Assembly: GCA_014905825.1 (NCBI GenBank)
Contig: JACGCN010000006.1
Span: 744,001 to 808,000, forward strand
Origin: Lyophyllum atratum
Lineage: Eukaryota > Basidiomycota > Agaricomycetes > Agaricales > Lyophyllaceae
DNA length: 64,000 nt
Direction of reading: 5' to 3'
In this document: piece after piece, positions 48,101 to 61,410 of the stretch
How the letters are laid out: every line of letters starts with the position of its first letter
Numbering within the stretch: position 1 is the first letter of the stretch
The notes under the pieces: generated by a model
What the model saw: only the letters and a program-made list of their open reading frames with translations
Told to the model about the DNA's origin: nothing
Databases searched by the model: none
Made by a program: the position numbers and the translations under genes

Positions 48101-51100
48101 TCGTACGATTCGTGCAAATTCGCCTTCCTGTCGTACTCGCCGAAGAAACGGACACAGACACCAGCCAAGGAGGCAGGGAAATTCAGGGCAGGTACTCTCC
48201 AGTTCCTCCTCAATGACCTTGTTACCTTCGGTACCATCAACCCCCAGCCCGACAATCGAGCCCGCAACCGCATCACCCTCTGCAATTGGGCTATGTCCGT
48301 CATCGTCGCCCTTTGTGTGGACGCTGCTCCGAATCATGAGGTGAAGGAGCTTTCTGCAGACCTGGTCTCTGTCCGGAAGTTTGTCCTCGAAGCTGTCAGT
48401 CGTGCCATCAAGGATCCACCAGCGACCGACAACGTGGATGCTCGTTATGGCCGGCTCCTAGCCCTCGCAGATCTGTGCTATCGCTTGCTCACGGTTAGAT
48501 TCAATACTGCCTCGCGTAAACAGGTAGACGAAAATCCGGCCCATATCGCGAAGGTCATGCTCGAAAAGAACTTCGTTGCCACGCTCACCACGGCTCTCGC
48601 GGAGATTGATCTGAACTATCCAAACATCCGTGGCCTGGTTCCCTCGATTTTGCGGCCCCTTGAATACTTGTAAGGATACTAATCAGTCATGTTGGCAAGG
48701 TGCTGAAAAATTCTCATTCTAGGACGAAGCTCGCGATCAAGATGAGCAGGTCGTCAGGCAAAGCTAAGGAAGCCGTTGAAGGTGACAAATCTGAGAGTGA
48801 TTCGTCCATCGATTCCGAGGATGAAGGTGACGAAGATATGGAGGATGAAGGTCGTGAAGAAACACCGGATCTGTATCGCAACTCTGCACTTGGAATGTAT
48901 GGAGGGGTATGTGTCTCATGACTACAGGAAGTGTATCTCGCACTAACAAGGACACATTCTAGGAGATGGACGATACTCATTTCGGCGCGGAAGACGAAAT
49001 GGATGAGGACGAAGAAGATGAGGATGAGGATGTTGAGATGGATTTCGGTGAAGACACCGGCAGCGAGGACACTTCAAACACTGATGATGATGGTGAAGAG
49101 GATGTCGACGATGAAGCTCGTGGCTCTGGGGAGGTCTGGGATAATGGCGAAGAAGAAGAAGATCTTCTAGAAAATGACGACGAAGAAGGCGAGGAAGAGG
49201 GCGATGATCACCATATCGAGGACGAAGGCGATGATGAAGATGAAGAGGATATCATGTGGCAGGTATGTGAATCGAGTTCTTCCCCAAGTCCTGTGAATTC
49301 AGGAACCTTATCCAGGACATCCGTGGAGAGATTGACGGCGTGCGACTGGGAGGAGGTAACATAGATGAAGACGAAGAACATGGAGGTCAGAGACATCCAC
49401 ACCACTCGCGACCTTTCAACTAACGCTCCCCATCTCAGTTCCAATACAAATCATACATGAAGAGGACAACGAACCGGATGAGATGGCTTCCGATGAAGAG
49501 GATTACACGATCGAAAATGGTGTCGTCAATGGCGACCAGGCTTTCGGATTTGGTGATTCTTTCGTGAACGCAGGTAATCGAGAAGGTGGAGTCTTTGTGC
49601 AACGTCGTCGTGACGCGAGTAAGTGCCAGGATCTTTTACAACCTCGTTTCTTGTATTAATGGCAACGGAATAGTGGACGACAACCATGTATTCGGTCGTA
49701 CTCGAAATGGCGCTGCGGTTCAGCCTGAGGCAACAACACATCCACTCCTTCTTGATACATCTACTCCTGGCCATCGCACACCATCGAATCAACCACGAGG
49801 CTCCCGCCAGCCGCAACGCATAGTTGCCAGCGGAAATACTGAGCTTCTGCAGACTATCGACGACCTCATCAGCGGCGGAGCCGTTCAACTATTCCACCAT
49901 ATCATGAGTCGCGGTCGTGGTGCAGGAGGAGGAGAAACCATTCGCCTCGATGTTCCAGCCGGTACTGTTGTAAACCTCGACCGAGGATATCTTCAACATC
50001 GCAGGGTCCTACAAGGTGGTTTCTCAACAGCTATCCGAGTCGAGCCTCCTCCAGGTTCCAGCGATAGAGTGGGCCGCGAGCTCGAACCATTACTCACCTC
50101 GCAAAGATGGGCACAGGAGGTGAAGATCCTCAACGGCGAGTTTGTAACGGATCGCTTGACAAAGCTTGTGAACCATGTCATTCTGAGACTCCTTCCCGCT
50201 GCGGTAGAAGCTCAAAAGCGGGCAAAGATTGCTGAGGAGAAGGAACGGGTAGAACAGGAGGAAGCCCGGACGAGGGCCGAAGCTGAAGAACAGGCTAAAG
50301 CAGAAGCGTTGACCAAAGATGCTGAGGAGGCCAAAGCCAAGGCAGGGACGGCGGAGGCAGAAGCGGCAGCGGAGAGCGCAGGACCTACTTCTGCGACAGT
50401 TGTATCGGAGACAAGTGAGCCTTCTGCCCCTGTAGCAACAGAAGTCTCCCAGGACGAACCTATGGAGGACGACACGAACGTTGCGACACCCCTAGCTGAT
50501 GCTGATGCTGACATGGCTGACGCTACAGTGACAGATGATCGACCGTCTGTTCCAGGCGAAGCCATGACTTCACCCCAGGCTGCAGAATCCTCCTCCGCTG
50601 CGCCGGCCGTGGAACGAATTACAGTGATGATACACGGGAGCGCAGTCGACATCACGGAGACCGGCATCGATCCTACGTTCCTAGAAGCCTTGCCAGACGA
50701 TATGAGGGAAGAAGTCTTGAATCAACATGTACGAGACCAAAGGGCTGCTAGGGTGGAGAGGCCCGCCGATTCACAAATCAGCTCTGAATTCCTTGACGCC
50801 CTTCCCCCCGAAATCCGTGCTGAGATCATCCAACAAGAAGCCGTTCAGCGGGCTCGTGCACCCACAGGAGCACCAGCGGAGATCGATAACGCCAGTTTCC
50901 TTGCCAGTCTCGACCCTACTCTTCGCCAGACCGTTCTTATGGAGCAAGACGAAGGGTTCATCCAAACTCTCCCCTCACACATGCTCGCCGAAGTTGGAGC
51001 TTACCGTGAAGGTCAACAGCAGCCTCATCGAATCGCGCGGACAGCTATACGTAACGCACCTGTGCCTCCACACCCTGTCCGCAAACCCCCACTACAGCAC

Positions 51101-54092
51101 GATGCCATACAACTTCTTGACAAAGTTGGGGTTGCCGTGCTTGTGCGGCTTCTGTTCTTCCCTCACGTTCTGAAGAAGACCCTGCTGTTCAAAATCCTCG
51201 TCAATCTCTGCGAAAACGCGAAAACCCGCACAGAATTGTTCAATCTTCTTCTCAGTATCCTACAAGATGGGACTGGGGACCTCGCAGCCGTCGATAAGAG
51301 CTTTGCACAGATGTCTGTCCGGAGCTCCAAGCCCCCCACGTCCAAAGTCATAGGAAAACAGAAAGTGGGATCGGAATATCTGCCGGGTCTCAGTCTTAGC
51401 AACGCCCAGAACGAAGTGGTCCCGGATCTCATCGTTCAGCGTTGTCTGGAAGCTTTGACTTACATCGTCAGTTCCAACGAATTGGCTTCCCTCTTCTTTT
51501 TGACCGAACACGAGCTCCCTGCCGGTCTTCGTCGGTCAACGTCCAAAAAAGGCAAAGGCAAAGAGAAGCAGATGCCCCAAACCCATTACCCCATCGTCCT
51601 TCTACTAGGACTACTGGATCGACAATCCCTTCTCAAAACCCCGGCCATCATGGAATCTGTCGTAGGGCTCCTCGCCACAGTAACGAGACCCCTTGCCAGC
51701 CTCAAAGACAAGAAATTGACGCAAGCACTCGCCTCCAGTTCGAGTACCATCTTGGCCCCTGCTGCACCTGCAGGAACAGAACGCGACCCGGTGCCTATGC
51801 AGGTGACAGAAAGCGAAAGTGTCTCAGTGCCTCAAGCAGAACCCCCAGTACTGGAGCAGTCGGCACCTGGCGGATCAGCGGGTGGTATGTATCTGCTTTT
51901 ACATCTTCGACAATTCTAAGCTGACCATTGGAATATAGGCGACGCTCCTGCCGAGTCAACTTCTCAAGGGCTCGCGGCAAACAATTCTGACCCATCATCC
52001 ATCGAAGCGGTTGAGGAGAAGATTCTCCTAGCCAATCCTCCTCAGATTCCTCACACGGTCCTGCGCTTCATCGTGAACATTCTCACAGTCGGCGAATGCT
52101 CTGGACGCACATTCCAACACAGCCTCGCTTTGATTCAACATCTTTCCTATATTCCCGACGCACGCGATGTCATTGCGCAAGAACTCAAGGCGAAAGCGCA
52201 AGAAGCTGGGCAGAGCCTCTCTTCCGACTTGGATGAGCTCGCTGTTGCATTGGAAGGATCACAGGGCGACGTTCTCGTGTCCTCCGTCGCGTCCAAATTC
52301 TCTCCTGCGTCATCTGTGCAGGCGAAACTGCTACGGGTTTTGAAGACCATCGACTACATGTACACTCCAAAAACATCGGCGCTCACGGAGACGGGGAACA
52401 ACGAGGATGTAGAGAAAGTTCAAAGCATCTACGAATCGTTCCAATTCTCGGGTCTTTGGCGACGATTGGGAGATTGTCTATCCGTCATTGAGGAGAAGCC
52501 TGAGACGGAGCACATCGCCACGGTCCTTCTCCCTGTTATTGAAGCCCTGATGGTCGTATGCAAGTATGTTGGTTCCAAAGGGTCAGCTGCCAGTATTGCC
52601 AGGGCATTGCGTGCTTCTGCTTCGCCGAAGTCACCAACGACGGCCGGAGAGTCAATGGAGGACCTGTTTGTCACGTTCACCGATAACCACAGGAAGGTTC
52701 TCAACCTGATGGTCCGAAACAACCCTTCGTTAATGAGTGGCTCATTCTCTTTGCTGGTCCATAATCCCCGGGTCCTCGACTTCGACAACAAGCGGAATTA
52801 TTTTAATCAGCAAGTTCACCGACGCCCGCATTCCCGAGAACATCATGCCACGTTGCAGCTGAACGTTCGCAGGGCCAGAGTATTCGAAGACAGCTTCCAG
52901 CATCTGCAGCGGAAGACTGGTGACCAAATCAAGTATGGGAAACTCAGTGTGAGGTTCTACGACGAGGAAGGTGTGGACGCCGGTGGCGTGACGCGAGAAT
53001 GGTTCCAAATCCTTGCCAGGCAGATGTTCGATCCGAACAATGCGTTGTTCCAGCCCTGCGCCGCCGACAAGCTCACCTACCAGCCCAACAAAAACTCGTG
53101 GGTGAATCCGGAGCATTTGACATTCTTCAAGTTTGTTGGTCGGGTCATCGGGAAAGCCATATATGACGGGCGCCTTCTTGATGCCTACTTTGCTCGCAGC
53201 TTATACAGGCAGCTTTTAGGCAAGCCGGTGGACTACAAGGACGTTGAATGGGTGGATCCGGAGTATTACAACTCGCTGTGCTGGATTCTCGAGAACGACC
53301 CGACTCTTTTGGATCTGACCTTCAGCGTGGAGGCTGATGAGGTTTGTACTTTGTTTGACTCTGTACACCTTCAAAGCTGACTGTTCGATTAGTTTGGCGT
53401 TAATCGCATTATAGCTCTGAAAGAAGGAGGTGAACAACTACCTGTGACTCAAGAGAACAAGCGAGAGTTTGTGCAGCTATCAGCCCAGTATCGCCTCTAT
53501 TCGTCTATCCGGGACCAGATTGAGAGCTTATCAGCTGGGTTCTATGAGATTATTCCCAAGGACCTCATCACCATTGTTCGTATTCTAATTCTTCATTACT
53601 TGCTGAAATTGACGTGGCCCTCTCCCCCTGCAGTTCAACGAACAAGAGCTTGAGCTCCTCATTTCCGGGACCCCCGATATCGATGTAGATGAATGGCGAG
53701 CTGCTACGGAGTACAACGGATACAGCAGCTCTGACCCGAACATCGTTTGGTGGTGGCGAGCTCTGAAGTCTTTCAACCGCGACGAACGGGCAAAGGTCCT
53801 CAGTTTCGCCACTGGCACGTCTCGAGTCCCCCTCGGTGGGTTCGTCGATCTCCAAGGTGTCCAAGGCGTCCAAAGGTTCTCCATCCACAAGGCATACGGA
53901 GCATCGGATCGGCTACCACAGGCCCATACTTGTATGCAAAACACTCACTTGTCTTAGGCGACTACTGATCACAGATCCCCTTTCACAGGTTTCAACCAGA
54001 TTGATCTTCCGCAGTATACATCATACGAGATGCTTCGGCAACAGCTGCTATTAGCGATCAACGAGGGTGGTGAAGGCTTTGCATTCAGCTAG
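42104..54092 (+). CDS. TOM1: Giant HECT-type E3 ubiquitin ligase (TOM1/HUWE1/Ptr1 orthologue)
   Basis: Spans 12 kb with many short introns and encodes roughly 3,600 residues, the usual size. The start MKILRTSKKVVPP matches the family; exon 1 is 42104-42142 and exon 2 is 42212-42508. N-terminal armadillo-like regions (DUF908/DUF913 type) cover 42.2-46.0 kb. A UBA domain lies at about 46540-46650 (VQILMDMGFPRSAVERALIR). A long acidic stretch lies at 48.7-49.5 kb. Ubiquitin-binding motifs occur around 50.6-51.0 kb (GIDPTFLEALPDDMREEVL, SEFLDALPPEIRAEIIQQ). The C-terminal HECT domain contains GGVTREWFQILARQMFDPNN and ends LPQAHTCFNQIDLPQY; its catalytic Cys codon is split by the last intron. Known family roles are nuclear and cytoplasmic protein quality control, histone and ribosomal-protein turnover, and mRNA export. 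Confidence 0.95.
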
Positions 54093-54431
54093 GTGGGCCG
54101 TCTGATCGACATCGAAATAGAGAGGGGAGAAGAGAAGTAAGATGTATTATTGATACCATACTCAAAAGCAGACCCTGAACCGCGTAGAATCAGCATCTCA
54201 TTGTATATACAACAAGCATTGAATCGTTCCTGTAGAATCACTGTCGACCTTCGCGAGACACGGCGCTGAGGGCTTGTCATGAGTAGGCGCCAAAGAGAAG
54301 CGGTCCGAGAAATACCGGAACACCGGCATTGTGGAGACCCGACCTATCCATTTGATAGTTTTACCCCCACATCATGTATAGCCGCTAAGTAAGGAGCTCC
54401 CCTCAACATACCACACTTCGCGACGTTAACT
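54093..54431. other. Intergenic region between TOM1 and the MDR enzyme
   Basis: About 340 bp between two plus-strand genes, serving as 3' flank and promoter. No other signal was seen. Confidence 0.5.
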
Positions 54432-55859
54432 ATGCGAGGATTCGTCGTTTCAGAACTTAAACACCACTCGGAGATCCCTGTCTCAACCAACGTACCAGAG
54501 CCCAAAGCAGGACCTGGTCAAGTACTGGTCGATGTTCACAGCGCAGGCCTCAACTTCTTCGATGTATGTGCTCAAGTCGAGATCGACGTTTCTTCAGAAT
54601 TGAATGAGCGTGGGTTTCCTAGATTCTCCAAACCCAGGGGAAATACCAGATTAAGCCCCCTCTTCCATTCGTGCTAGGCACAGAATTCGCGGGCAGGATA
54701 TCCAAGGACTCTCCGATTCCGAAAGGCTGTTCATTGAAACCTGGTGACCGAGTGTTTGGGGCTGGGCAGGGGACATATGCGGACAAGGTCGCCATCGACC
54801 TCGAACGGTTGCAGCCTCTTCCGGATGCTATCACATATGATCAGGGCGCAGGTATTGTCCATTTCAACCATTCCGCTCTATAGACTCAAAGAACACGTCA
54901 GGTTTATATATCACTTGGCCTACCAGCTATGAAGCCCTAGTCGGACGAGCAGAGTTAAAACCTGGTAGGTGCATTCTCATTACAATACTGACATGATTAA
55001 CGCGTCGGACAAGGTGAATGGGTTTTAGTGACGGCTGCTGCGGGTGGTGTCGGTATTGCAGCTGTTCAGCTCGCCAAAGGTACTCTTATAATGTATGAAC
55101 TACGCACCTATGCCTCCTAACTTCTCCAATTCCCAGTTCTTGGTGCCAAAGTCATAGCAGCGGCTGGTTCGGAGGCAAAACTTGATATTGCGAAACGCTA
55201 CGGCGGGGCTGACTATGGAGTCAACTACTCCAACCCGGGTTGGCAAAAGGAGGTATTGAAACTGACCAACGGAAAGGGCGTGGACGTTGTATATGACCCA
55301 GTTGGTCTCATCCATGGTACGTCCAATTACCGAAGGCTTCTTGAGCTACGGACACTTACCCGCGTCGCCAGATTCTTTGAAATGCATCGCATGGAAAGGG
55401 CGTGCGCTGGTTATTGGCTTCGCAGCTGGAACCATTGAGAAGGTATTGCCACCATTAATTGTTCGGGTGGCGTGCTAAGCTTCGAACACTAGGTTCCGAT
55501 GAATCTCGTTCTCCTCAAGAATATCTCTCTGGTTGGCTTGCACTGGGGAGCGTACTCTAGTCCGTACTTCCTCTCTACAAGACGAGTCTTAAACTGACAT
55601 AGCCATTGAATCAGAGTTTGAACCAGAGCGTGTTCCTATCGTCTGGAAAGCACTTCTCGAGTATGTATCGTCGCCTGGTTTATAGTTCGCGCTAATTTTG
55701 CCTTGCAGCCTCTTTTCGTCTGGCAAGGTCAAGCCTGTCACGTATAACCAAATATACCCTCTGGAGCAAGTGTCCAAGGGCCTCGCAGCTCTTGAACGAC
55801 GCGAGACATGGGGAAAGGCCATTATACGGATCCAGGAAGAAAACAGCGCAAAACTATAG
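54432..55859 (+). CDS. Quinone-oxidoreductase-like medium-chain dehydrogenase/reductase
   Basis: NAD(P)H-dependent MDR family, zinc-free quinone oxidoreductase type. The start reads MRGFVVSELKHHSEIPVSTN, then GPGQVLVDVHSAGLNFFD, which is split by an intron from ILQTQGKYQIKPPLPFVLGT. EFAG and PGDRVFG are family landmarks. The cofactor-binding Rossmann motif is VLVTAAAGGVGIAAVQLAK, followed by LGAKVIAAAGSEAKLDIAKR and KGVDVVYDPVG. Six or more short introns interrupt the gene; the stop is at 55857-55859. No structural zinc cysteines are evident. The substrate is unknown. Convergent with the RRN5-like gene, with 162 bp between their stops. Confidence 0.9.
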
Positions 55860-56021
55860 CAAAAATAGGTGTCTACTTTTCGATACCAAACGAGTTAGGA
55901 TTATGTATATACTGTAGGTGTGTATGTAGTAAGTTGGCCAATATGGTATGCACATTATATGAGGTTAAATATGTCTTATCCTCGACCCAACGCATTGCCA
56001 GATGCATTTACCAGATTCCGA

Positions 56022-58253
56022 TTAAACCCTCCCAAATTGCTTCCAAAGATCTGCCTCATATTCATATTCGATCACTCTATCCGCGTCGTCTAAATCCATC
56101 TCGGCCTCTAACTCCTCCAGCAATTCTTCCTCATTAGTATCCAACGGCATCAAAAATTCGTCGGCGGTAGTTATGGCTCCTGACCCGGTCTGAGTATGGG
56201 GAATCAGTGATTTTGGTAAGTGAATGAGAGGAGGGTGGCATTCGCGATGAAGGGGAAGGAGAGAGGGGAAGACAGTTGGCCGCTTTGAACGAGGGAGATC
56301 GTTATCGTCGTCATCTTCGTCGTGACTGTCGTCTTCGTCACTAGCTTCGACGTCATCTTCCAGTCCATCAACAGCTAGTTCTTCGTCATCGTCCATCTCA
56401 GGTTTCTCCTTGGTTAGTCCCTCCATCCCCATCATCTCCAAAACGTGTTCTACGTTCTCAATAGAAATCTGCCCCAATCGTCAAATAGTGCAGCTGCTAC
56501 AATGGGGGGTGTACAGACCTCGTCAAGGACATGGCGATATGCTTTAATTGCACCTTTCATGTTGTTTTCTTGCTCGCGTGAGATGATTGTACGTTGTACG
56601 ACCTCGGTTGTGAATTCAACAAGAATCGCTGACATCAGCCTTATCGTATCTGCAGATATTGAGGAGGCGACATTTGAGCTTTTGGTTCCATAGCCTGGTT
56701 TATGTTGTCTGTAGTATTTGCATGTTAGCGTCTGGGTACACAGGATACGAAAAATAGACTAGGCTCACGTCAATAATCGGCTGAGAGTCGAATAGTGGAA
56801 GAACCCTAAGTCTCCCTCGAGTAAGGTATCGACGTTGATCCCTTGGGACTCAAATAACTTCTTGGCCTTGTAAGGTTTGGTCAGCCCGCTTATCTTCGGA
56901 CGACGGCTTTGAGTCAGGTCTTCCCCGTCGTCTTCGCCTTCGTCTTCCTCATCCTCCTCCCCCTCGTTGCCTCCCAGCTGCGGCGAATTGTCGGCTTGTG
57001 TTGAATTGGAGGGCGATGCAGTTGCTCCTGCATTCTGATCGACGTCCATCAGAGCATCCTCTCCCTCATCCAAATCCAGTGGTCCAGGTTCGGCGGTAGT
57101 GGTCTTTTCTTGTTGTTCCGAAGCCTTTCGTTCTTTGGCTTTCCTGCCTGGGCGAAGTCTCGTGACAACGTCAACCGCCTCCTCGCCCTTCTGCGCAGCG
57201 CGTTTGCGCCGCATATAAAGCCGCTTTCGGAAGCGTCGGCGGGACGCTGGACTAAGATCTGAAGGATCGACGGCGACTTCCTGCTCAACCTCAGGAGTCG
57301 GTGATCGGGCATAGGATATAGGTTGAAGGGGAGCAGGGGCGGGTACTGGGGGCGTTGAAGAAGCGGCTTTCCATGGGTGGGCGCTATCAGTTGGTAATAA
57401 AGGTTCGCGGTATCCCTGGGGAGGGAGTTTCTCGTGCGATGATTTGCCAGGAGCCGGAAGTCCAGACGAAGGAAGTAGGACAGGGTCGATCATCCCATCG
57501 CCGTGGACAGAGGAATCGGAAGTCCGGTCCGGAGATTGTGTAGAGGAGGGTGCGCGAGGTAGGGGGGCGGGGCCCGCAGACTCCTGATCATCGGGTGCGG
57601 CATCTTCCATGTCCAGGTCACCAGATTCGTTTTCCTTCAGAATCCGCTCCAGGACTGTGAGGTGATGACGATCTAGCTGTTGTAACGTATCTTCCCGGGC
57701 CCAGTGTCTCCTCCTGTCATGTTCCCAAGTCCCTAGTACCCTTCAAATCAACCTCTCCATCTACGGCCGCGGCCTGGAATTGAGCTTTCTTGGCTGAAAC
57801 CTCCTCTTCGCGCTGCTGAAGCAGAAGATGCCTGTCCCATTGCGGTTCGACAGATATAAGCTCCTCGGCCATTTTTTCCTCCCGCCGCACCCATGCCTTA
57901 GACATCTCCATGGCACCCTTTAGCTCAGACCTCGGGCAGAGGAGATGTTTGTCACGAGAGACGGCCTCGTCCAGAGAGTCGATGTATGCGCAGACATCGA
58001 GAACGGTTTTGGTCCCAATACAAGCAGCTACGAGATCGGGCCTTAACCTCGAGTACACACTCAAGGAGTGAAAGAAGGTGTTCTTCTCCGAGGGAGTCCA
58101 GTATCCTGTGGGAGGTATGTACGATGGCAGCAGGTCCTCACCGTCCACCCCAGCCAGGTGCGCTCGTACTTCAGCGAGATGTCGACGGAAGTGAGAGTCA
58201 TAAGTTGGATCTGCACTGCTGTCAGACTCTGGGGGTGAGTCTTCGCCGTTCAT
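56022..58253 (-). CDS. RRN5-like RNA polymerase I transcription factor subunit, with an apparent frame break
   Basis: The N-terminal part carries a SANT/Myb-like segment, SYIPPTGYWTPSEKNTFFHS, then VYSRLRPDLVAACIGTKTVL. This matches the Rrn5 subunit of the Pol I upstream activation factor, which binds the rDNA promoter in the nucleolus. After about residue 175 the frame stops at 57719-57717 while the sequence continues plausibly in the +1 frame (TWEHDRRRHWAREDTLQQLD). No intron of a believable size restores it, so a frameshift or sequence error near 57720-57745 is likely. Downstream exons carry acidic and Lys-rich regions, then LLEGDLGFFHYSTLSRLLT, MSAILVEFTTEVVQRTIISR, a 50-nt intron, and ISIENVEHVLEMMGMEGLTK. 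The last exons end at 56022. Family assignment is fairly good. Confidence 0.75.
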
Positions 58254-58569
58254 AATATGCGTACATGTGTTCCACCGCGAATACAGCCAACTTCTAGCAT
58301 TTGCCTGAAAAACGAAAGTTTAAGTCACGTTCAGAGTTGACTTGATCGGAAGTTAACAAACTAGCAGTTACGTAATGGTGCAAAATTAATCAAAATTAAA
58401 TGTGGACTGCAGGTGATGAGTACAGGGAGCATGAGGAGCATGTATGTAGGTGGGTTTAAATTACGAATCTAATGCGAGGTGTGTGGTGGAGTACATGTCA
58501 ATGGAATCGTGAATATCGTAAAGTATCTGTCGCGGCCGTTTAGACTTGAGATAGGGCAGTGCGTGCTCT
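58254..58569. other. Intergenic region between RRN5-like gene and acyl-CoA ligase
   Basis: About 316 bp, promoter of the RRN5-like gene and 3' flank of the ligase gene. AT-rich near 58380-58400; no coding signal. Confidence 0.5.
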
Positions 58570-61410
58570 TCAGAGATTTGCACGAGGAAGTTCACAAGCC
58601 GTCCCATTACGACATCGGGCTTCCCATTGACGGCGAGCAATCTGCCGAAGCTCTCCCTTTATGATCTTACCCGATGGCGTATGTTCTGCCAATAAAAGGT
58701 CACTCGAGGTCTTTTTGATCTGCATCTGCGAAAACAACGCACCAAGCGGCTCATCGAGAACAACGATCATAACTGGAACAGCAAACCTTGGAAGGCTACG
58801 AATGACACACGTCAGTACTTCAGTATCCATCCATGTGTCTCTGTTAGAAAACCGTACTGTTTCCGTGCCAATGCTATCAGAGCGGCTTCCGTCACGCTCC
58901 CTTGAAATGCTGGCCTCACGGAGACCACGGCGGCCACAAGTTCTCCAAGACGTTCGTCCGGAACGCCCACTGCCGCGGCTTCCAAGATCCGAGGATCCTG
59001 ATAAATTGCGTTCTCAACTGATACCGAGTCCTAGATAAACATTAGAAGTTGCAAAAATTGAGAACGGTATTGGTGTGCTCACGATATTCTCTCCTCCACG
59101 GATAATAATGTCTTTGACTAAAACCAATTTGAGCCAGATTAGATAGATATTTCTCAGAGAAACTCACGTCTATCTTTTATGTAGAGGTGGCCTTCCTCGT
59201 CGAGATACCCGAGATCCCCGCTTTTTAGCCAGCCATCAGATGTAATGACTTTTGCTGTGGCCTCTGCATCGTTGTGTTATTCAATGGCGTCATATAGGTT
59301 AATAGGCATTTGATTGTACCTGGATCTCGCCAATAGCCCTTCATGACGTTAGGACCCCGTCTGGGGGAAACTGGTCAGCCATTGACTGCAACAGGCCGGA
59401 TGAGATGTCACTTACAACCAGACTTCCCCTACACAGCCGTAAGGTACAGATGTGCCCTCGTGCATAATCTTGATCTCATTCACAGGAGACGGTCGACCAC
59501 TGATGGGCACATCAGTACTCGCAGCATGCACACGTAACAGATAGGTTGACTGACGTGCTGGTAGGCCTTGCAGTGTAGTCTTCGCCCGCAAACTACAAGT
59601 AAAGTGATAGAAATGAGTAGGCTACTTCTAAGTAGGGTTCGGTGTGATATCTCACCGAAACTGAGACTGAATTCGTCTCTGTCAAGCCGTAAGCTTGTAT
59701 CCTGTTGCCACCCGCATCCATTAGCATGGATTATGAAGTTAATGGCACGAGACTCCTACATGGTGGCTGTTGGGAATGCTTTTTGAGCTCTTGGAACGAG
59801 GGTGTCCGGTGCGGGAGAACCACCAAACAGGAGACCATCCAGTGGATGCCCAGCCAAAGAACTGTCTGTAAGATCTGCAACCATAGCAGGAACACTGCGA
59901 AAGAAGGGCGAATGAGAAAAGGTTAATTGCGATTCTAGGCGTGCACGCACCCCCCTGCCACTCGGACGTTTTCCTGTTTGATCAGCCTAGAAATAATTTT
60001 AGACGTCGCGAGCTTTGGCGGTGGTGTGGGTAGCAATTACCTCACCGCTAATGTGGCAACTTCAATCAATTCGAAGTACTCGAAATCGTGGTGGAAGAAC
60101 GTACCGTCTTCTACAACCCATTTGGGTGTCAATACGATCTTCATGCCCGTTGCAGTCGCCATCATCTGACGGGGTGTCAAGCAAGATATGGATCAAGGAA
60201 TGCGATAGCTTTACCGTAAAACTCGTTGTTCCCGTAACATGGAACAAGGGCACCGCGACTAGTATACCTTTTTGAGGTATATCGTCCTTGAAGTCAGGAT
60301 AGTTTTCGCCTCTGCGCAAGCTTGCCCTGAGGGCACCAGCCATGACCTTTGGAGTGCCGTCAATATTGGATTTGCGCGAGCGTCATAGTTGTCTCACGTT
60401 TGGAACATTCGATAAGAACTGCCGTTGAGTGCTTAAGACGCCCTTGGGCAAGCCAGTGGTCCCTGCCAGTCACAAGGATGTCAGCAGGCTATTCAATCCA
60501 TAAGCGAGGATATGGGCGCACCTGATGTAAACATAATAGCGGCATTCTCTTCGGGTAGTATCTGGGGATCTGTTGCTAAGATATCCGCTACGTTGCCGCG
60601 ATATTGGTCGACGACCGAAGAAAAAGAGCTCATCCCTTGCCATCGACGGCCTCCCTCGTGATTGTCGAGTACCAAGAAACCGGTGGCAGCTGTATCTCTA
60701 AGAATATCAGAAGCGGCTGGCGCCAGTCTGTCGGCTCGTTCACAATCCAGAATGATCACTTTGCATTCGGTGTGGGATAGGCAGTAGCGGAGGGGCTCAA
60801 GTGGAAGCCAGCTAGGAGAAGTGGATGAGCGGATTGAGCGTCGCAAATGTAAACCAGAGCATACGCATTTGTTAAAACCGGTACCGCGCCCAGTAGGTCT
60901 TTAAAGACTATGATGAGTTGCTGTAGCAGTGGCACGATATGGTATGTTACATACGAGAGGCCCAGAAAGAGACAAGGTAGTCTGGACAATTACGGGAACA
61001 AATCCCAACTCTGTCTCCTGTGATTGAATATCGATAAATCGAACGACGAAAATGCGATAGCCGCACTGCGCGAGAGCTACCTTTATTTATGCCGTATACG
61101 TGGCGGAAGACGGCCGCAACCTTGATGGCACGTTGGTGAACCTCATTGTAGGTGTAACGTTGATTTTCGAAGACGATACATGTCTTGCCCGAATGCTTTT
61201 CGACAGCCGATATCCAGAATGCCCTCACGGACGGCCAGAGATGTTTGTAGACGCGCTGTGAACGTCCATTGAGCAAAATAGTTTCGACTTCATGAATGTG
61301 TCCGGGGGCGCAAAGGATGGCCTCGGCTGCTGGGTGTCAGCGCTCGTGGAAGGGAGTCTTACAGACAAAGACTTACTCTGCTCTAGCGTTCGTATTGGCG
61401 ACCACGACAT
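58570..61410 (-). CDS. AMP-dependent acyl-CoA synthetase / ligase (ANL superfamily)
   Basis: Activates a carboxylic acid as acyl-AMP and then forms the CoA thioester. The start at 61410 reads [11 protein letters not shown], joined across a 50-nt intron to [20 protein letters not shown]. Motifs in order: [40 protein letters not shown], the P-loop [13 protein letters not shown] (intron inside the motif), [86 protein letters not shown], and the C-terminal [13 protein letters not shown] with the catalytic Lys. All core motifs are intact, with about ten short introns. There is no peroxisomal SKL end; the C-terminus is ACELPRANL. The substrate cannot be read from the sequence; fatty acid or 4-coumarate-like acids are possible. 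Confidence 0.9.

Noticed and set aside
50212..50667. Minus-strand Ser/Ala-rich frame inside the HECT ligase gene
   Set aside because: It is an antisense shadow of an Ala/Glu-rich segment of the ligase.
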